A DNA stretch of 64,000 nt from Paenibacillus sp. FSL R5-0623 (GCF_037974265.1 NZ_CP150233.1:1798001-1862000); one strand, 5' to 3'; numbered from the stretch's first letter, positions 34,715-43,404 are shown. Translations and numbers: made by a program. The notes: generated from the sequence alone by a model not told the origin.

Positions 34715-35595
34715 CAGATCATATTGAACTTGAGATCGACGGTGTTTCCTTTGTCTTAAAAGAGTCTCATTCTTTCGATTGGTTACAGCCCTTGGGTAAG
34801 GTTTTTCGCGTATTCGATCAGCAGGATTCAGGGAATCTCTCTTTTGGTATTGTGCAAAGGGATGGAAAGCGATTGTTCGTTAAATATGCGGGAGCACATA
34901 CGATTCATGCGAATCATACGGGAAGTCCCCCGGAAGCCATTCGTAATCTGAAATCATCTGTTTCCGTATACGAAGATTTGGCGCATGACACGTTGATTCG
35001 ACTAACGGATCATTTTGCAACGGATGAGGGTTATGCCTGTGTATTCGACTGGGTGGATGGGGAGTGTCTGCACTCCCATTGGTATTTCCCACCTCCGGCC
35101 AAGTATGAAGATCCGCGTTCGCCCTATTATCGGTTCAGACAGCTTCCAGTGGAGACACGCATTCGAGCGATGGAGGAGATTCTGGATTTTCATATCGAGG
35201 TGGAACGAAGAGGTTATGTGGCTGTAGATCTGTATGATGGCAGTCTGATCTATGACTTTGACAGAAACTTTATGAAAATTTGTGATATCGACTTGTATCG
35301 GAAGGGCTCTTTTACCAATACCATGGGGCGAATGTGGGGATCTTCCCGTTTTATGTCTCCCGAAGAGTTTGAGCTAGGCGCGCCCATAGATGTGGTTACC
35401 AATGTATTCAACATGGGGGCAACGGCTTTTGCGTTGCTTGGCGGGGAGAAAGATCGTTCCTATGAGAGATGGGATGCCGGAGAAGCATTGTATCAGGTTG
35501 TGATACGTGCAGTCAGTGCTGATCGGTCCCAGCGGTACGCAACGATTGCGGAACTTGGTGAGGCCTGGGAACAAGCTACCGTGCAAGGTCAATGA
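34711..35595 (+). CDS. Divergent serine/threonine protein kinase-like protein
   Basis: 294 residues, start overlapping the GNAT stop (ATGA) behind GGAGGGG. A protein kinase fold is recognisable: an N-lobe lysine (Lys58 in LFVKYAG), a catalytic loop AVDLYDGS with Asp173, and DID (192-194) in place of DFG, then MSPEEF in place of APE. The catalytic-loop Asn is replaced by Ser178 and the HRD His/Arg are absent. It may still bind ATP, but activity is uncertain. Overlap with acetyltransferase genes suggests a small-molecule kinase or a regulator. Confidence 0.75.
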   Translation: MTDHIELEIDGVSFVLKESHSFDWLQPLGKVFRVFDQQDSGNLSFGIVQRDGKRLFVKYAGAHTIHANHTGSPPEAIRNLKSSVSVYEDLAHDTLIRLTDHFATDEGYACVFDWVDGECLHSHWYFPPPAKYEDPRSPYYRFRQLPVETRIRAMEEILDFHIEVERRGYVAVDLYDGSLIYDFDRNFMKICDIDLYRKGSFTNTMGRMWGSSRFMSPEEFELGAPIDVVTNVFNMGATAFALLGGEKDRSYERWDAGEALYQVVIRAVSADRSQRYATIAELGEAWEQATVQGQ

Positions 35596-35656
35596 GTGGA
35601 GCGGTGTAATTTTCGCAAATATGCAAAATCAAGTCGTATCCGCACTGAAAATCCCG

Positions 35657-35662
35657 TATAAT
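35657..35662 (+). promoter_or_regulatory. -10 box before the small Cys protein gene
   Basis: TATAAT lies 22 bases before the start at 35685. I see no good -35 box at the proper distance. Confidence 0.35.
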
Positions 35663-35684
35663 GGAAATTAATGAGGAGGTGCAG

Positions 35685-35810
35685 ATGATGTGCAGATATG
35701 CCATGTCAGGACCATACAAGGACATCTATGCCTGTTTCATTTGTTTGGAGCAGAAGGAAGCTGGTAAAGGCAGTGAAGGCAAACGATTATTGCAAAGGTT
35801 AACTTCGTAG
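35685..35810 (+). CDS. Small cysteine-containing protein
   Basis: 41 codons, too short for usual gene calls. GAGGAGGT lies ideally before the ATG pair at 35685/35688. The start MMCRYAMSGPYKDIYACFIC has the spacing C...PYK..YAC..C seen in short putative zinc-binding proteins of Bacillales, with a variant tail (LEQKEAGKG). The GNAT gene follows after two bases, so the two are probably co-translated. Confidence 0.6.
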   Translation: MMCRYAMSGPYKDIYACFICLEQKEAGKGSEGKRLLQRLTS

Positions 35811-35812
35811 TT

Positions 35813-36529
35813 ATGGTTCCAAAATCTAACCTGTCGCCTATGGCAATGTTGAAAATACAGGTGAGCACGTTATATATAATCAATGAGCAGCAGCGTCTAT
35901 TAAGCATTAACGAGCCGGGTGGTGGACAGGCTCCAGCCCTTTTTATCGGCATGACTTCTGCCGGTTCACTGATCTATTACCATGAGCAGTTCCCGCCTGA
36001 TCTAATGGATGAGTTGAGTAAGGATTGCGAGCTTCCATTGGATATTCCGAAACTGATTCGAAAGGTGGAAACCTTTGAGCCAGTTAACCATGTGTGGATG
36101 GGACCCGTCTATGCTTTTCCTGAGATATCTGATGAGTGGAATCAGAAGGTTCAGTTGATTGGTCAGGAGCAACGTTATTTGTTGGCAGAGCATTTCTCTG
36201 AATTAACAGATCATTTGCATGAAAAAAGCCCTGTTGCCGCTTATGTTATTGGTGATTCTGCTGTGGCAGTGTGCTGCTCCGCAAGGGTTTCCCTTCATGG
36301 TGCAGAGGCGAGCCTGTATACGGCACCCGGTTATAGAGGACATGGATATGCAGCGGAAACGGTAAAGTGCTGGCAGTATTATGTCAAGGAGCGTGGACGC
36401 ATGCCAATCTACAGTACATCTTGGGATAATCTCGCTTCACAGCATGTTGCCCGTAAACTCGGATTAATCCAGTTCGGTGTGGATTTCAGTATCACAACTG
36501 TGGATTTGAGGAAGGACTGTGATGTCTGA
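35813..36529 (+). CDS. GNAT family N-acetyltransferase with long N-terminal domain
   Basis: 238 residues. The N-terminal 150 residues do not show an acetyltransferase motif (ALFIGMTSAGSLIYYHEQFP...). The C-terminal 85 residues carry motif A/B: YTAPGYRGHGYAAETVKCW and SWDNLASQHVARKLGL. This two-domain layout is common in uncharacterised Bacillales acetyltransferases. The exact start is uncertain: the first ATG follows the preceding stop by two bases and no separate ribosome site is visible. The stop overlaps the next small ORF by one base. Confidence 0.8.
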   Translation: MVPKSNLSPMAMLKIQVSTLYIINEQQRLLSINEPGGGQAPALFIGMTSAGSLIYYHEQFPPDLMDELSKDCELPLDIPKLIRKVETFEPVNHVWMGPVYAFPEISDEWNQKVQLIGQEQRYLLAEHFSELTDHLHEKSPVAAYVIGDSAVAVCCSARVSLHGAEASLYTAPGYRGHGYAAETVKCWQYYVKERGRMPIYSTSWDNLASQHVARKLGLIQFGVDFSITTVDLRKDCDV

Positions 36530-36717
36530 TGATCCGCACTTTCGTACAAAAGGATCTGCAGTATGTCATTGAAGCACATATCCGAATCTATCGAAACGAG
36601 TATAATTATGATCATAGCTTTGCTGAATTTATCACCAACGCGGTGAATTCGTTTGGTCGCAAGCAACTTTTGTCAGGTCAGGAGCTTACCGAAGAACAAT
36701 GGGAACTTATTATGTAG
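36529..36717 (+). pseudogene. Truncated acetyltransferase-like ORF
   Basis: 62 codons overlapping the previous stop (TGATG). The first 47 residues (MIRTFVQKDLQYVIEAHIRI, then YNYDHSFAEFI) look like the N-terminus of GNAT proteins that begin with a substrate-binding helix pair. The rest (GQELTEEQWELIM) does not continue the fold, and no downstream frame completes it. I regard it as a remnant; a short functional protein cannot be excluded. Confidence 0.45.
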
Positions 36718-36784
36718 TTGGCCGAGGGCTTGAGCATGAAAGCCGAATCCGTAGTGTTAACTCGTTGTTGAAAGGAGTGGTACA

Positions 36785-37171
36785 GTGAATCGCAGAAGAC
36801 TGATTCTGGGTTTGTTATCCGTATGCACAGCATTGACGGTAGCAGCATGTTCGAGTCGGACAGAAGAACAAGCACTATCAGCAACAATTGAAAGTAACCT
36901 GCAGCAGATGGTTAGCGACCCTGTCCTTCTGACCAGTAGTAATCCCAATGATTATATTGCGGGTAACCGTGAGGCTTACGAGGACATCCTGCATACGGGT
37001 GAGGCCGGACTGCTTCTCCTGTTACAGCAACTCGAATCCAGTCCAGATAATGGTCTCAAGGAATGGATCATGGCTCAGGCAAGTACTGAACTGCTTGGAG
37101 AGCATAACCCTGTAGAGGCGTGGCATAGTGGCAAGGACTGGCTCAGACAGTATAAAATGAACGTAGAATAA
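36785..37171 (+). CDS. Small lipoprotein of unknown function
   Basis: 128 residues. GTG start at 36785 behind GAAAGGAG. The N-terminus MNRRRLILGLLSVCTALT ends in the lipobox VAAC (Cys22), so it should be lipid-anchored outside the membrane. The mature part is about 105 residues, mainly helical, with EAYEDILHTGEAGLLLLLQQL and WIMAQASTELLG. The pattern resembles short HEAT-like helical pairs, but I do not recognise a family. It stands alone before a 247-base gap. Confidence 0.7.
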   Translation: MNRRRLILGLLSVCTALTVAACSSRTEEQALSATIESNLQQMVSDPVLLTSSNPNDYIAGNREAYEDILHTGEAGLLLLLQQLESSPDNGLKEWIMAQASTELLGEHNPVEAWHSGKDWLRQYKMNVE

Positions 37172-37418
37172 TGGCTTATCTTCTCTATAGTACCTGACTT
37201 AGCGGAAGTAATGGAGGGGGCGGAATCGATTCTGAAGAAGCGATAGCGTTCGCCTTTGTCAGCGATCAGAAGAACGATCCGTAACCGGAATGGTTCCCGC
37301 CAGTCGTCAAGCACTGTAGTGTGTGATGAGCCGGAAGTACAAACCTCACCTCCAGTCAGCATGAGCAGCATTGAGAGGTTCTTGGAACCCGAAAGAATAC
37401 ATTATAGAGGTGAAATCC
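37172..37418. other. Gap before glutamate racemase with repeat fragment
   Basis: Holds a copy of the left part of the interspersed repeat (37219-37258). I looked for a T-box or other leader for the racemase gene and found no specifier-like or antiterminator structure. Confidence 0.5.
37219..37258. repeat. Fragment of the interspersed intergenic repeat
   Basis: TGAAGAAGCGATAGCGTTCG at 37233 and the bases after it match 26501-26522 apart from one inserted T. The bases before it (GGAGGGGGCGGAA) are also similar to the start of the 26481 element. Confidence 0.55.
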
Positions 37419-38201
37419 TTGAATAAGAAAATTGCTTTTTTTGATTCAGGCATCGGTGGTTTAACCGTTTTGCATCAGGCATTACAACAGTTTCCGGAAG
37501 AAAAATTCCTGTATTACGCGGATACCCTGCATGTCCCATATGGAACGAAGTCTGCGGATGAGGTTAGAGGACATATTTTTGATTGTGTAGAAGCCATCGT
37601 TCAGGAGGATGTTCAAGCAATCGTGATTGCTTGTAATACAGCAACAAGTCTGGCTGTGAAGGATCTGCGCGCCAAGTACGATATCCCGATCATTGGCATG
37701 GAGCCTGCGGTCAAACCAGCCGTGGAGATGAATCGTGATAGTGGGAAGAGAGTGCTTGTATTTGCCACGGCCCTCACCTTGAGCCAAACCAAGTATAACG
37801 AACTGGTATCACGTGTTGATGATCACCACAGTGTGGATTCCATTGCGCTACCGGAACTTGTGGAATGGTGTGAACAGCTGGATTTTGATCCGGGCAAAAT
37901 CGCTGATTATTTCCGCTTCAAGCTGGCAGATCTCGATCTTCATGGGTATGGCACAGTGGTGCTTGGTTGCACGCATTATCCATTCTATACGTCCATTCTG
38001 CGCACGGTTCTGCCCGATCATATACAGATTATTGATGGCAGTACAGGCACAGTGAACCATCTGAAGCAGCGGCTTGGACTGGTGGCTCAACATGGAGACA
38101 GAACAGGGGATCAGGTCACTTTCCTCAGTTCATCAGGCAGACCGGAAGAGCAGGAGAAGATGTACAATGCACTTCAATATCTTGAGATGAACTCCAAGTA
38201 G
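37419..38201 (+). CDS. murI: Glutamate racemase
   Basis: 260 residues from the TTG at 37419, six bases after GAGGTGAA. The enzyme interconverts L- and D-glutamate for peptidoglycan, using two cysteines as acid/base: Cys72 in IACNTATS and Cys184 in LGCTHYPF, both present. The N-terminal FFDSGIGGLTVL and YYADTLHVPYG are diagnostic. Bacillales often have two racemase genes (racE, yrpC), and which one this corresponds to cannot be judged here. It is followed 24 bases later by the phosphatase gene. Confidence 0.95.
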   Translation: MNKKIAFFDSGIGGLTVLHQALQQFPEEKFLYYADTLHVPYGTKSADEVRGHIFDCVEAIVQEDVQAIVIACNTATSLAVKDLRAKYDIPIIGMEPAVKPAVEMNRDSGKRVLVFATALTLSQTKYNELVSRVDDHHSVDSIALPELVEWCEQLDFDPGKIADYFRFKLADLDLHGYGTVVLGCTHYPFYTSILRTVLPDHIQIIDGSTGTVNHLKQRLGLVAQHGDRTGDQVTFLSSSGRPEEQEKMYNALQYLEMNSK

Positions 38202-38225
38202 GTTACGCCATAGGAGGTGATAGCT

Positions 38226-38777
38226 ATGCAGTCCATTTATCTTATCCGTCACGCTAAGGCCACAGGGCAGGAACCCCATGCAGAGCTTACAGATGAAGGG
38301 ATCAGGCAGGCTGAAAAACTTGCAGATCTCTTGGCTCATCATTCCATAACGTATATTGTCTCCAGTCCATGGAAAAGGGCCGTTCAGACGGCTATGCCAC
38401 TGGGCATAGCAACGCTGCAACATATACATACGGATGAACGTCTCCAGGAGAGGGTACTTAGCTCTCTTGATCTGCCTAACTGGATGGATGTACTGAAACG
38501 TACATACGATGATGTGGATTGGATGGAAGAAGGCGGGGAATCTTCGAGAAACGCGGCTGCAAGGGGGCTGGCACTACTGGAAGAGTTGTGGAGCAGACCG
38601 GAACAGCACGGGGCCGTGGTTACACATGGGAACTTGTTATCACTGCTTATTCGTGAGTATAAACCATCCTTTGGTTATGAAGAGTGGACCAAACTGTCTA
38701 ACCCGGATGTGTATGTGCTGGAGAGACAACGACCGGATGCAGGGCTGTCCACCATTCGAAGAATCTGGACAGATTAA
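38226..38777 (+). CDS. Histidine phosphatase family protein
   Basis: 183 residues from the ATG at 38226, behind AGGAGGTGATAG. The phosphoglycerate-mutase-like fold is shown by the catalytic LIRHAKAT motif, ELTDEGIRQAE, SSPWKRAVQTA, and VVTHGN near the C-terminus with the second catalytic His. A glutamate proton donor is likely in QERVL. The substrate is unknown. It is probably co-transcribed with the racemase gene and ends at a hairpin terminator. Confidence 0.9.
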   Translation: MQSIYLIRHAKATGQEPHAELTDEGIRQAEKLADLLAHHSITYIVSSPWKRAVQTAMPLGIATLQHIHTDERLQERVLSSLDLPNWMDVLKRTYDDVDWMEEGGESSRNAAARGLALLEELWSRPEQHGAVVTHGNLLSLLIREYKPSFGYEEWTKLSNPDVYVLERQRPDAGLSTIRRIWTD

Positions 38778-38782
38778 ACAGC

Positions 38783-38826
38783 AAAAGAGTGCTCCAGCGA
38801 TATTATATCAGCCAGAACACTCTTTT
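38783..38826. terminator. Bidirectional terminator
   Basis: AAAAGAGTG (38783-38791) pairs with CACTCTTTT (38818-38826) between two convergent genes. The A and T tracts serve both directions. Confidence 0.8.
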
Positions 38827-38845
38827 CGTTTATCCACGGGGCATA

Positions 38846-39208
38846 TTACAATGCAGCAATCATGATCATAACCCATCCAGCCAAAAATGCGACTCCGCCA
38901 AGTGGGGTAACGGCTCCCAATCTGCGAACACCCGTTACACTTAAAACGTACAGGCTGCCAGAGAACAGGATAATCCCGGCGAACATCAGCCATCCGGCAA
39001 GCATGACGAGTGAAGAGGATTCATGACGGTCTGCCAGCAGTCCGATCAGGATGATGCCAAGTCCGTGGATGAGGTGATATTGAACACCGGTTTCATAGAT
39101 TTTGATCATGTCAGCGGATAGTTTGCGCTTGAGCGCGTGTGCGCCAAAAGCACCCAATGCAACAGCCAGGAACATCATAATACTGCCGAGTATAATCAGG
39201 GTTTGCAA
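38846..39208 (-). CDS. DUF423 small membrane protein (YwdK-like)
   Basis: 120 residues, four hydrophobic segments. The N-terminal LGAFGAHALKRKLS followed by YETGVQYHLIHGLG is the signature of DUF423. The start is TTG at 39208 behind AAGGAG. The function is unknown in all homologues. It is convergent with the phosphatase gene and stands downstream of coaA on the same strand with a 64-base gap. Confidence 0.92.
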   Translation of the reverse strand: MQTLIILGSIMMFLAVALGAFGAHALKRKLSADMIKIYETGVQYHLIHGLGIILIGLLADRHESSSLVMLAGWLMFAGIILFSGSLYVLSVTGVRRLGAVTPLGGVAFLAGWVMIMIAAL

Positions 39209-39272
39209 TGTGTTTTTCTCTCCTTTTAAGGGTAATTAGATATAACATCAAAGTGTACTGCACGAGTGTTGT

Positions 39273-40202
39273 CTACAGTTTGCGCAATTGAATCTGCCCA
39301 ATGGAGTGATCGGCTTCCTTTTTCAGAATCAGTCTGGCACGTCCTTTGGTTGGCAAAATGTTTTCATGCAGGTTTTTGGCATTGATATCTTGCCAGATCT
39401 GGTTGGCCGTACGTACGGTTTCTTCTTCATCGATATTGGCGAATCGTTGATGGAAAAAGGAATCAGTGTTCTGGAACGCTGTATTGCGGAGTAGCTTGAA
39501 ACGCTCAACGTACCAGTGTCGTATATGCTCTTCTTCCGCATCAATGTAGATGGAAAAATCGAAGAAATCACTAACCAGCAAAGGCGTTTCCTTTTTGATC
39601 TGAAGTACATTTATACCTTCAATAATGAGAATATCCGGTTGACAGATCTGCTTCTCTTCTCCTTGAATGACATCGTAGGCGAGGTGAGAGTAGACGGGTG
39701 CTTTCACTTCGGGCTTGCCAGATTTCACATCACCCATGAACTGAATCAGGGATTTGATATCATAACTTTCCGGGAATCCCTTGCGGTTCATGATGCCCTT
39801 CTCTTGCAGCACCGCATTGGGGTATAAGAAACCGTCGGTTGTGACAAGGTCAACCTTCGGGCTATTCTTACCTCTGGCGAGCAGTGCCTGTAGTAAGCGG
39901 GCCGCTGTACTTTTGCCCACGGCAACACTTCCCCCGATTCCAATGATGTAGGGGGTGGGGAGAGCTTCTTTTTTCATAAAGGAGGCAGTTAATTGATTCA
40001 GTTCTCGTGAAACTCTTGCATATAGGTCAATAAAGTGGGTAAGAGGCAAATATATATCTTCGACTTCTTGAATCGATACCTCTTCATTCAATCCCTTTAA
40101 CTGTTCTAATTCGGCTTCCGTCAGTGGAAGAGTGGTCTGATGTTCTTTAAGTTCAGCCCATTCCTTGCGGTTAAACTCGATGTAAGGAGAGTATAAATTC
40201 AT
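39273..40202 (-). CDS. coaA: Type I pantothenate kinase
   Basis: 309 residues. The P-loop [12 protein letters not shown] lies at residues 88-99; [29 protein letters not shown] and [12 protein letters not shown] are hallmark CoaA segments. It phosphorylates pantothenate with ATP, the first step of coenzyme A synthesis, and in this type is usually inhibited by CoA. Length and sequence agree with the prokaryotic CoaA class rather than CoaX or CoaW. A single-gene unit, divergent from the DUF3891 gene. Confidence 0.97.
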   Translation of the reverse strand: MNLYSPYIEFNRKEWAELKEHQTTLPLTEAELEQLKGLNEEVSIQEVEDIYLPLTHFIDLYARVSRELNQLTASFMKKEALPTPYIIGIGGSVAVGKSTAARLLQALLARGKNSPKVDLVTTDGFLYPNAVLQEKGIMNRKGFPESYDIKSLIQFMGDVKSGKPEVKAPVYSHLAYDVIQGEEKQICQPDILIIEGINVLQIKKETPLLVSDFFDFSIYIDAEEEHIRHWYVERFKLLRNTAFQNTDSFFHQRFANIDEEETVRTANQIWQDINAKNLHENILPTKGRARLILKKEADHSIGQIQLRKL

Positions 40203-40395
40203 GAGATCCCGCTTTCTGTATGTAATATAATTGTGGACACAACCTAGTGTATCAAATTTCAGGAAACTGACAACACCTTTACATTGTGCCTTTCATAATG
40301 CCTCTCGTCAAAATGGAGCGAAAAACAACTTACTAGGAAAGTTTAACCCAATTTATGTTAAAGTCAACGTATACCATGCGGAAGGGTGACAGCAC

Positions 40396-41184
40396 ATGAT
40401 CGTATATGAGAGAGAGCATGATTTTGTTTTGACCGCACAGCATGAGCATGGATTAGTAGCCGGAGAGATGGCTTCCCACTGGAAAAATGAATTATTATCC
40501 GATGCTGCGCATCGGGATGAATTGATTCTAGCGGCCAAGGAACATGACCGTGGCTGGATTGAACTGGATTCGTCTCCGTTCTGGAATGATTACAGTCAAT
40601 CGCCGTATTCGTTTCGTGACTTTCCATTGCGTCCGCGTTTTGTATTCTACCATAAAGGGATTGAAGAAGTCCGTCAGAAAAACCTATACGCCGGATTATT
40701 GTGTAGCTTGATGTACACGGAGCTATTTCAGAAAAATCTGGGGGCCAATGCTCAGGATGATGATGACATCCGAGATTATCTGCAACAAGAACACGAACGT
40801 CAGCTGGATTGGGAGAAACAGCTTGGTGGTGATGCTGAAGCCCTGAAACAGAGGCTGCAAAGTGATGTGGAGATTATGCTTTTCTGTGATCAGCTCAGTC
40901 TGTTTCTCTGCATGGAGGAACCTGGAACACCTGCTGCGCGTTATGATTTTTTTGCAGAAGGGCTCAGTTGTACGTTTGATGCCTGTTCCAGACAACCGAT
41001 TCAAGCAGAGTGGTTATCCAATGAAAAAGTAGGCCTGTCTTTTTTCCCGTTTGATGAGGACTTTACGATCGTTTTGCCTTATAAATCAGTGCCGAAGGCA
41101 AGTATCCGCAAATTTGGTATGCAACAGGCTTATCGCCGGGCTGAATGGAAGGAACGTCGTGTGTTGATTACGGAATTGAACTGA
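40396..41184 (+). CDS. DUF3891 family protein
   Basis: 262 residues with the DUF3891 marks: an N-terminal TAQHEHGLVAGEMASHW, then EHDRGWIELD, and LYAGLLCSLMYTELF. The conserved His and Asp residues (QHEHG, EHDRGW) recall HD-like metal enzymes, but no activity is known. Soluble, without signal peptide. A hairpin at 41236-41275 may end its transcript. Confidence 0.85.
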   Translation: MIVYEREHDFVLTAQHEHGLVAGEMASHWKNELLSDAAHRDELILAAKEHDRGWIELDSSPFWNDYSQSPYSFRDFPLRPRFVFYHKGIEEVRQKNLYAGLLCSLMYTELFQKNLGANAQDDDDIRDYLQQEHERQLDWEKQLGGDAEALKQRLQSDVEIMLFCDQLSLFLCMEEPGTPAARYDFFAEGLSCTFDACSRQPIQAEWLSNEKVGLSFFPFDEDFTIVLPYKSVPKASIRKFGMQQAYRRAEWKERRVLITELN

Positions 41185-41235
41185 GAACTGGAAACTCCAG
41201 GCTTGAGGAAAGAGCAGCATAGAATATCACAAAAC

Positions 41236-41275
41236 AGGCGGGCTTCTGATGTACAGATGTACAGGGCGTCCGCCT
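41236..41275 (+). terminator. Weak hairpin after the DUF3891 gene
   Basis: AGGCGG (41236-41241) pairs with CCGCCT (41270-41275), followed by TTCGT. Stem short, loop long. Confidence 0.4.
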
Positions 41276-41422
41276 TTCGTATGCATATATATCATCATAG
41301 ACTATAGTATGAGACCGGTGAAAACACCAATCAATCAGCGTGGGAATAAAGAAGGAAAACACAGGTTATTCCCAGAAATGTTAGTGTACAGCAGAGAAGC
41401 GCATGTTAGCAGGAGGACGAAT

Positions 41423-41905
41423 ATGAGCACCAGAATAGAGATATTAACAATGTGTATGGTATGGGACAAAATGAATGATCAGGTGTTATTAATGAATCGG
41501 CCGGATCGCAAAGGGTTTCCGGGATACATCGCTCCTGGGGGGAAGGTAGATTTTCCGGAGAGTATCGTGGATGGTGCCGTGCGGGAGGTTCTGGAGGAGA
41601 CGGGGCTAATAGTTAATGAGATTACGTATAAAGGGCTTGATGAGTTTTGTGATCCCGAACAAGGATTGCGGTACATGGTATTTAACTATTTGGCGACTTC
41701 ATTCGAGGGTCGGTTATTGCAAGATCCGCCCGAAGGCGAACTGTTATGGGTGCCTATGAAGCGGGTTTTTGAGCTGCCTATGCAGGATTGGTTTGCTGAG
41801 CGTCTCCCGCGTTTTTTCCAAAAAGGTACTTTTGAGCGGAGTGTGATCTGGGAGAAGTCATCCGGACGTACACTGAAAGAGACATTTATGATGTATAGCG
41901 ATTGA
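41423..41905 (+). CDS. Nudix hydrolase (MutT/8-oxo-dGTP diphosphatase type)
   Basis: 160 residues from the ATG at 41423, preceded by AGGAGGA; the frame is open further upstream but without a start site. The Nudix box is complete: G-KVDFP-E-SIVDGAV-REVLEETG-L, with the metal-binding REVLEE. APGGKVDFPE and the C-terminal LLWVPMKRVFELPMQDW agree with the 8-oxo-dGTP diphosphatase-like group, though substrates vary widely. It appears to be a single-gene unit. Confidence 0.9.
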   Translation: MSTRIEILTMCMVWDKMNDQVLLMNRPDRKGFPGYIAPGGKVDFPESIVDGAVREVLEETGLIVNEITYKGLDEFCDPEQGLRYMVFNYLATSFEGRLLQDPPEGELLWVPMKRVFELPMQDWFAERLPRFFQKGTFERSVIWEKSSGRTLKETFMMYSD

Positions 41906-42294
41906 GTACTTGAACAGAGTTAGATCCGATAAGATAAAACGTCAGAAGGAGGGGAAATAATCATGGGATACCAGCATGCCTTGGAAGAATAGATTGCGGC
42001 GACGCTTGATGGGGAATGGAAATTAATCCATGAGCATTTAAGCTTGGGTTAGGATAAAAAGAATGCCTCATAATGTATCATCCATATCTATATATTTATA
42101 TCCAAATATTATGATATAATGAAGTTTACTATTTTTATAGGAGATGACTAGTCTGTGGGTAATAGTGTGTGATTAATAGATTGAGTAAACTAGTTTGTTG
42201 AAATGAAGAATGATATATTTGTAGATTTGCCATACATAGGCTTCTGCAAACAGAACGTAAATGAATATTGTACGATGAAAAGGTGGAGATTGGC
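41906..42294. other. Gap with a possible interrupted mini-gene
   Basis: Contains a short ORF with a nonsense codon at 41963-42052. The remainder is AT-rich without a recognisable feature except a TATAAT-like run near 42114. Confidence 0.45.
41963..42052 (+). pseudogene. Mini-ORF interrupted by TAG
   Basis: AGAAGGAGGGG lies ideally before the ATG at 41963. The frame reads MGYQHALEE, then TAG at 41990-41992, then IAATLDGEWKLIHEHLSLG up to a second TAG at 42050. Replacing the first TAG with CAG would give a 29-residue peptide. It may be the decayed 5' end of a longer gene. Confidence 0.35.
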
Positions 42295-42780
42295 ATGAAA
42301 TTGTCGTTCCGGATTTTGGACTGGGAAGAAGAGAGACCCTACGAACTTTTGTTGATGGCTGATCCTTCAAAAGCAATTGTGGATGAATACCTGAGTCGGG
42401 GTGTTTGTTTTATTGCCGAGTATGAAGGAGAGATGGTTGGGGAGTTCGTATTGTTGAAGACTCGTCCAGAGACTGCGGAGATTGTTAATATTGCCGTACA
42501 GGAAGAACTGCAGGGACAAGGTGTAGGCAAACATATGATTAAGGAAGCGATGGAAGCTGCACGTAGATTGGGATGCCGAATTCTCGAGATTGGGACGGGC
42601 AACTCCAGCTTTCATCAATTGAAGTTATACCAACGTTGCGGTTTCCGCATTATCGGGGTTGATCGTGACTTCTTTGTGAGGCATTATGAGGAAGAGATTA
42701 TAGAGGATGGTATCCGCTGTGTGGATATGATCCGTATGGCCATAGATCTGGATGCTGTTACAGAGGATGAAAAGAAATAG
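42295..42780 (+). CDS. GNAT family N-acetyltransferase
   Basis: 161 residues from the ATG at 42295, behind AGGTGGAG; earlier in-frame codons lack a site. Motif A is EIVNIAVQEELQGQGVGKHMI with the QGQGVG loop, followed by ILEIGTGNSSFHQLKLYQRCGF. The pattern is close to the YvbK group of Bacillus acetyltransferases, whose substrate is not established. It ends at a hairpin with a T tract. Confidence 0.9.
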   Translation: MKLSFRILDWEEERPYELLLMADPSKAIVDEYLSRGVCFIAEYEGEMVGEFVLLKTRPETAEIVNIAVQEELQGQGVGKHMIKEAMEAARRLGCRILEIGTGNSSFHQLKLYQRCGFRIIGVDRDFFVRHYEEEIIEDGIRCVDMIRMAIDLDAVTEDEKK

Positions 42781-42817
42781 GAAGTAATCGCTGGGGTGAA
42801 ATTTGCTGAATCCAATG

Positions 42818-42855
42818 AAGCTGCTCGGATAATTTATGTCTGAGTCAGCTTTTTT
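42818..42855 (+). terminator. Terminator after the GNAT gene
   Basis: AAGCTG-CTC and GAG-T-CAGCTT form a stem with one bulge, followed by TTTTTT. Confidence 0.7.
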
Positions 42856-43404
42856 CAATTGGTCTCCTGAAGAAAACCCCAATTATTTGTTGAATGTGAC
42901 GTCAAATGGTTAATGTTTAACTGGACGGTTTGTTTTTGAACATAATGGACCACAATTCAATTAAGGAGGTAAAATGGGAGATCGTATGTCTATTTTGTTG
43001 TAATTAAGCGTTCGTTGTTCTACCCAAATTGCTCGATTTATTCGATTCATCTAATTTATGCATCGATTGAACTAAAAATAGGAAATGCTCCTGAGCGTAA
43101 AAGTTTATAGAATAGATAGTAGAACACGAACTTCACTTGAAGAAGTGGAGAAAGTGTAACCTTCGAACGGATCAGGACAGTATTCGACATCTGTGCGACG
43201 GTATATACAATCATTGTTTTACTTTGATTTTGAAAACGCAGACAAACCTTGACGGGAGCGTCGGACTAACGTTACTACCACCAACAGCACGATTATTGGA
43301 CTTCATGAAAAATTTCGCTTAAAATGTTGAACGAACGCAAATTACAGCTTAGTCAATGATTTCCGTCAAAAACTTATGACTAAATCAAGACGGAGGGAAC
43401 GTCG
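42856..43404. other. Long leader region of odhAB
   Basis: About 550 bases without a standard gene. A nine-codon ORF with a strong ribosome site lies at 42974-43003. A 61-codon TTG frame at 43137-43322 lacks a site and shows no protein-like pattern. No known riboswitch was recognised. CcpC- or cre-like sites were not seen. Confidence 0.45.
42974..43003 (+). CDS. Nine-codon leader ORF upstream of odhA
   Basis: TTAAGGAGGTAAA is directly followed by ATG and codons for MGDRMSILL and TAA. The site is as strong as that of any gene in the window, which argues for translation. It could act as a leader peptide for odhAB or be a relic start of a lost gene. Confidence 0.35.
   Translation: MGDRMSILL

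Noticed and set aside
37172..37418. Possible T-box or other riboswitch before glutamate racemase
   Set aside because: No specifier loop, T-box bulge or terminator/antiterminator pair was found; part of the region is an interspersed repeat.
43137..43322. 61-codon TTG frame in the odhA leader
   Set aside because: No ribosome site, no recognisable pattern; lies in a region better explained as untranslated leader.
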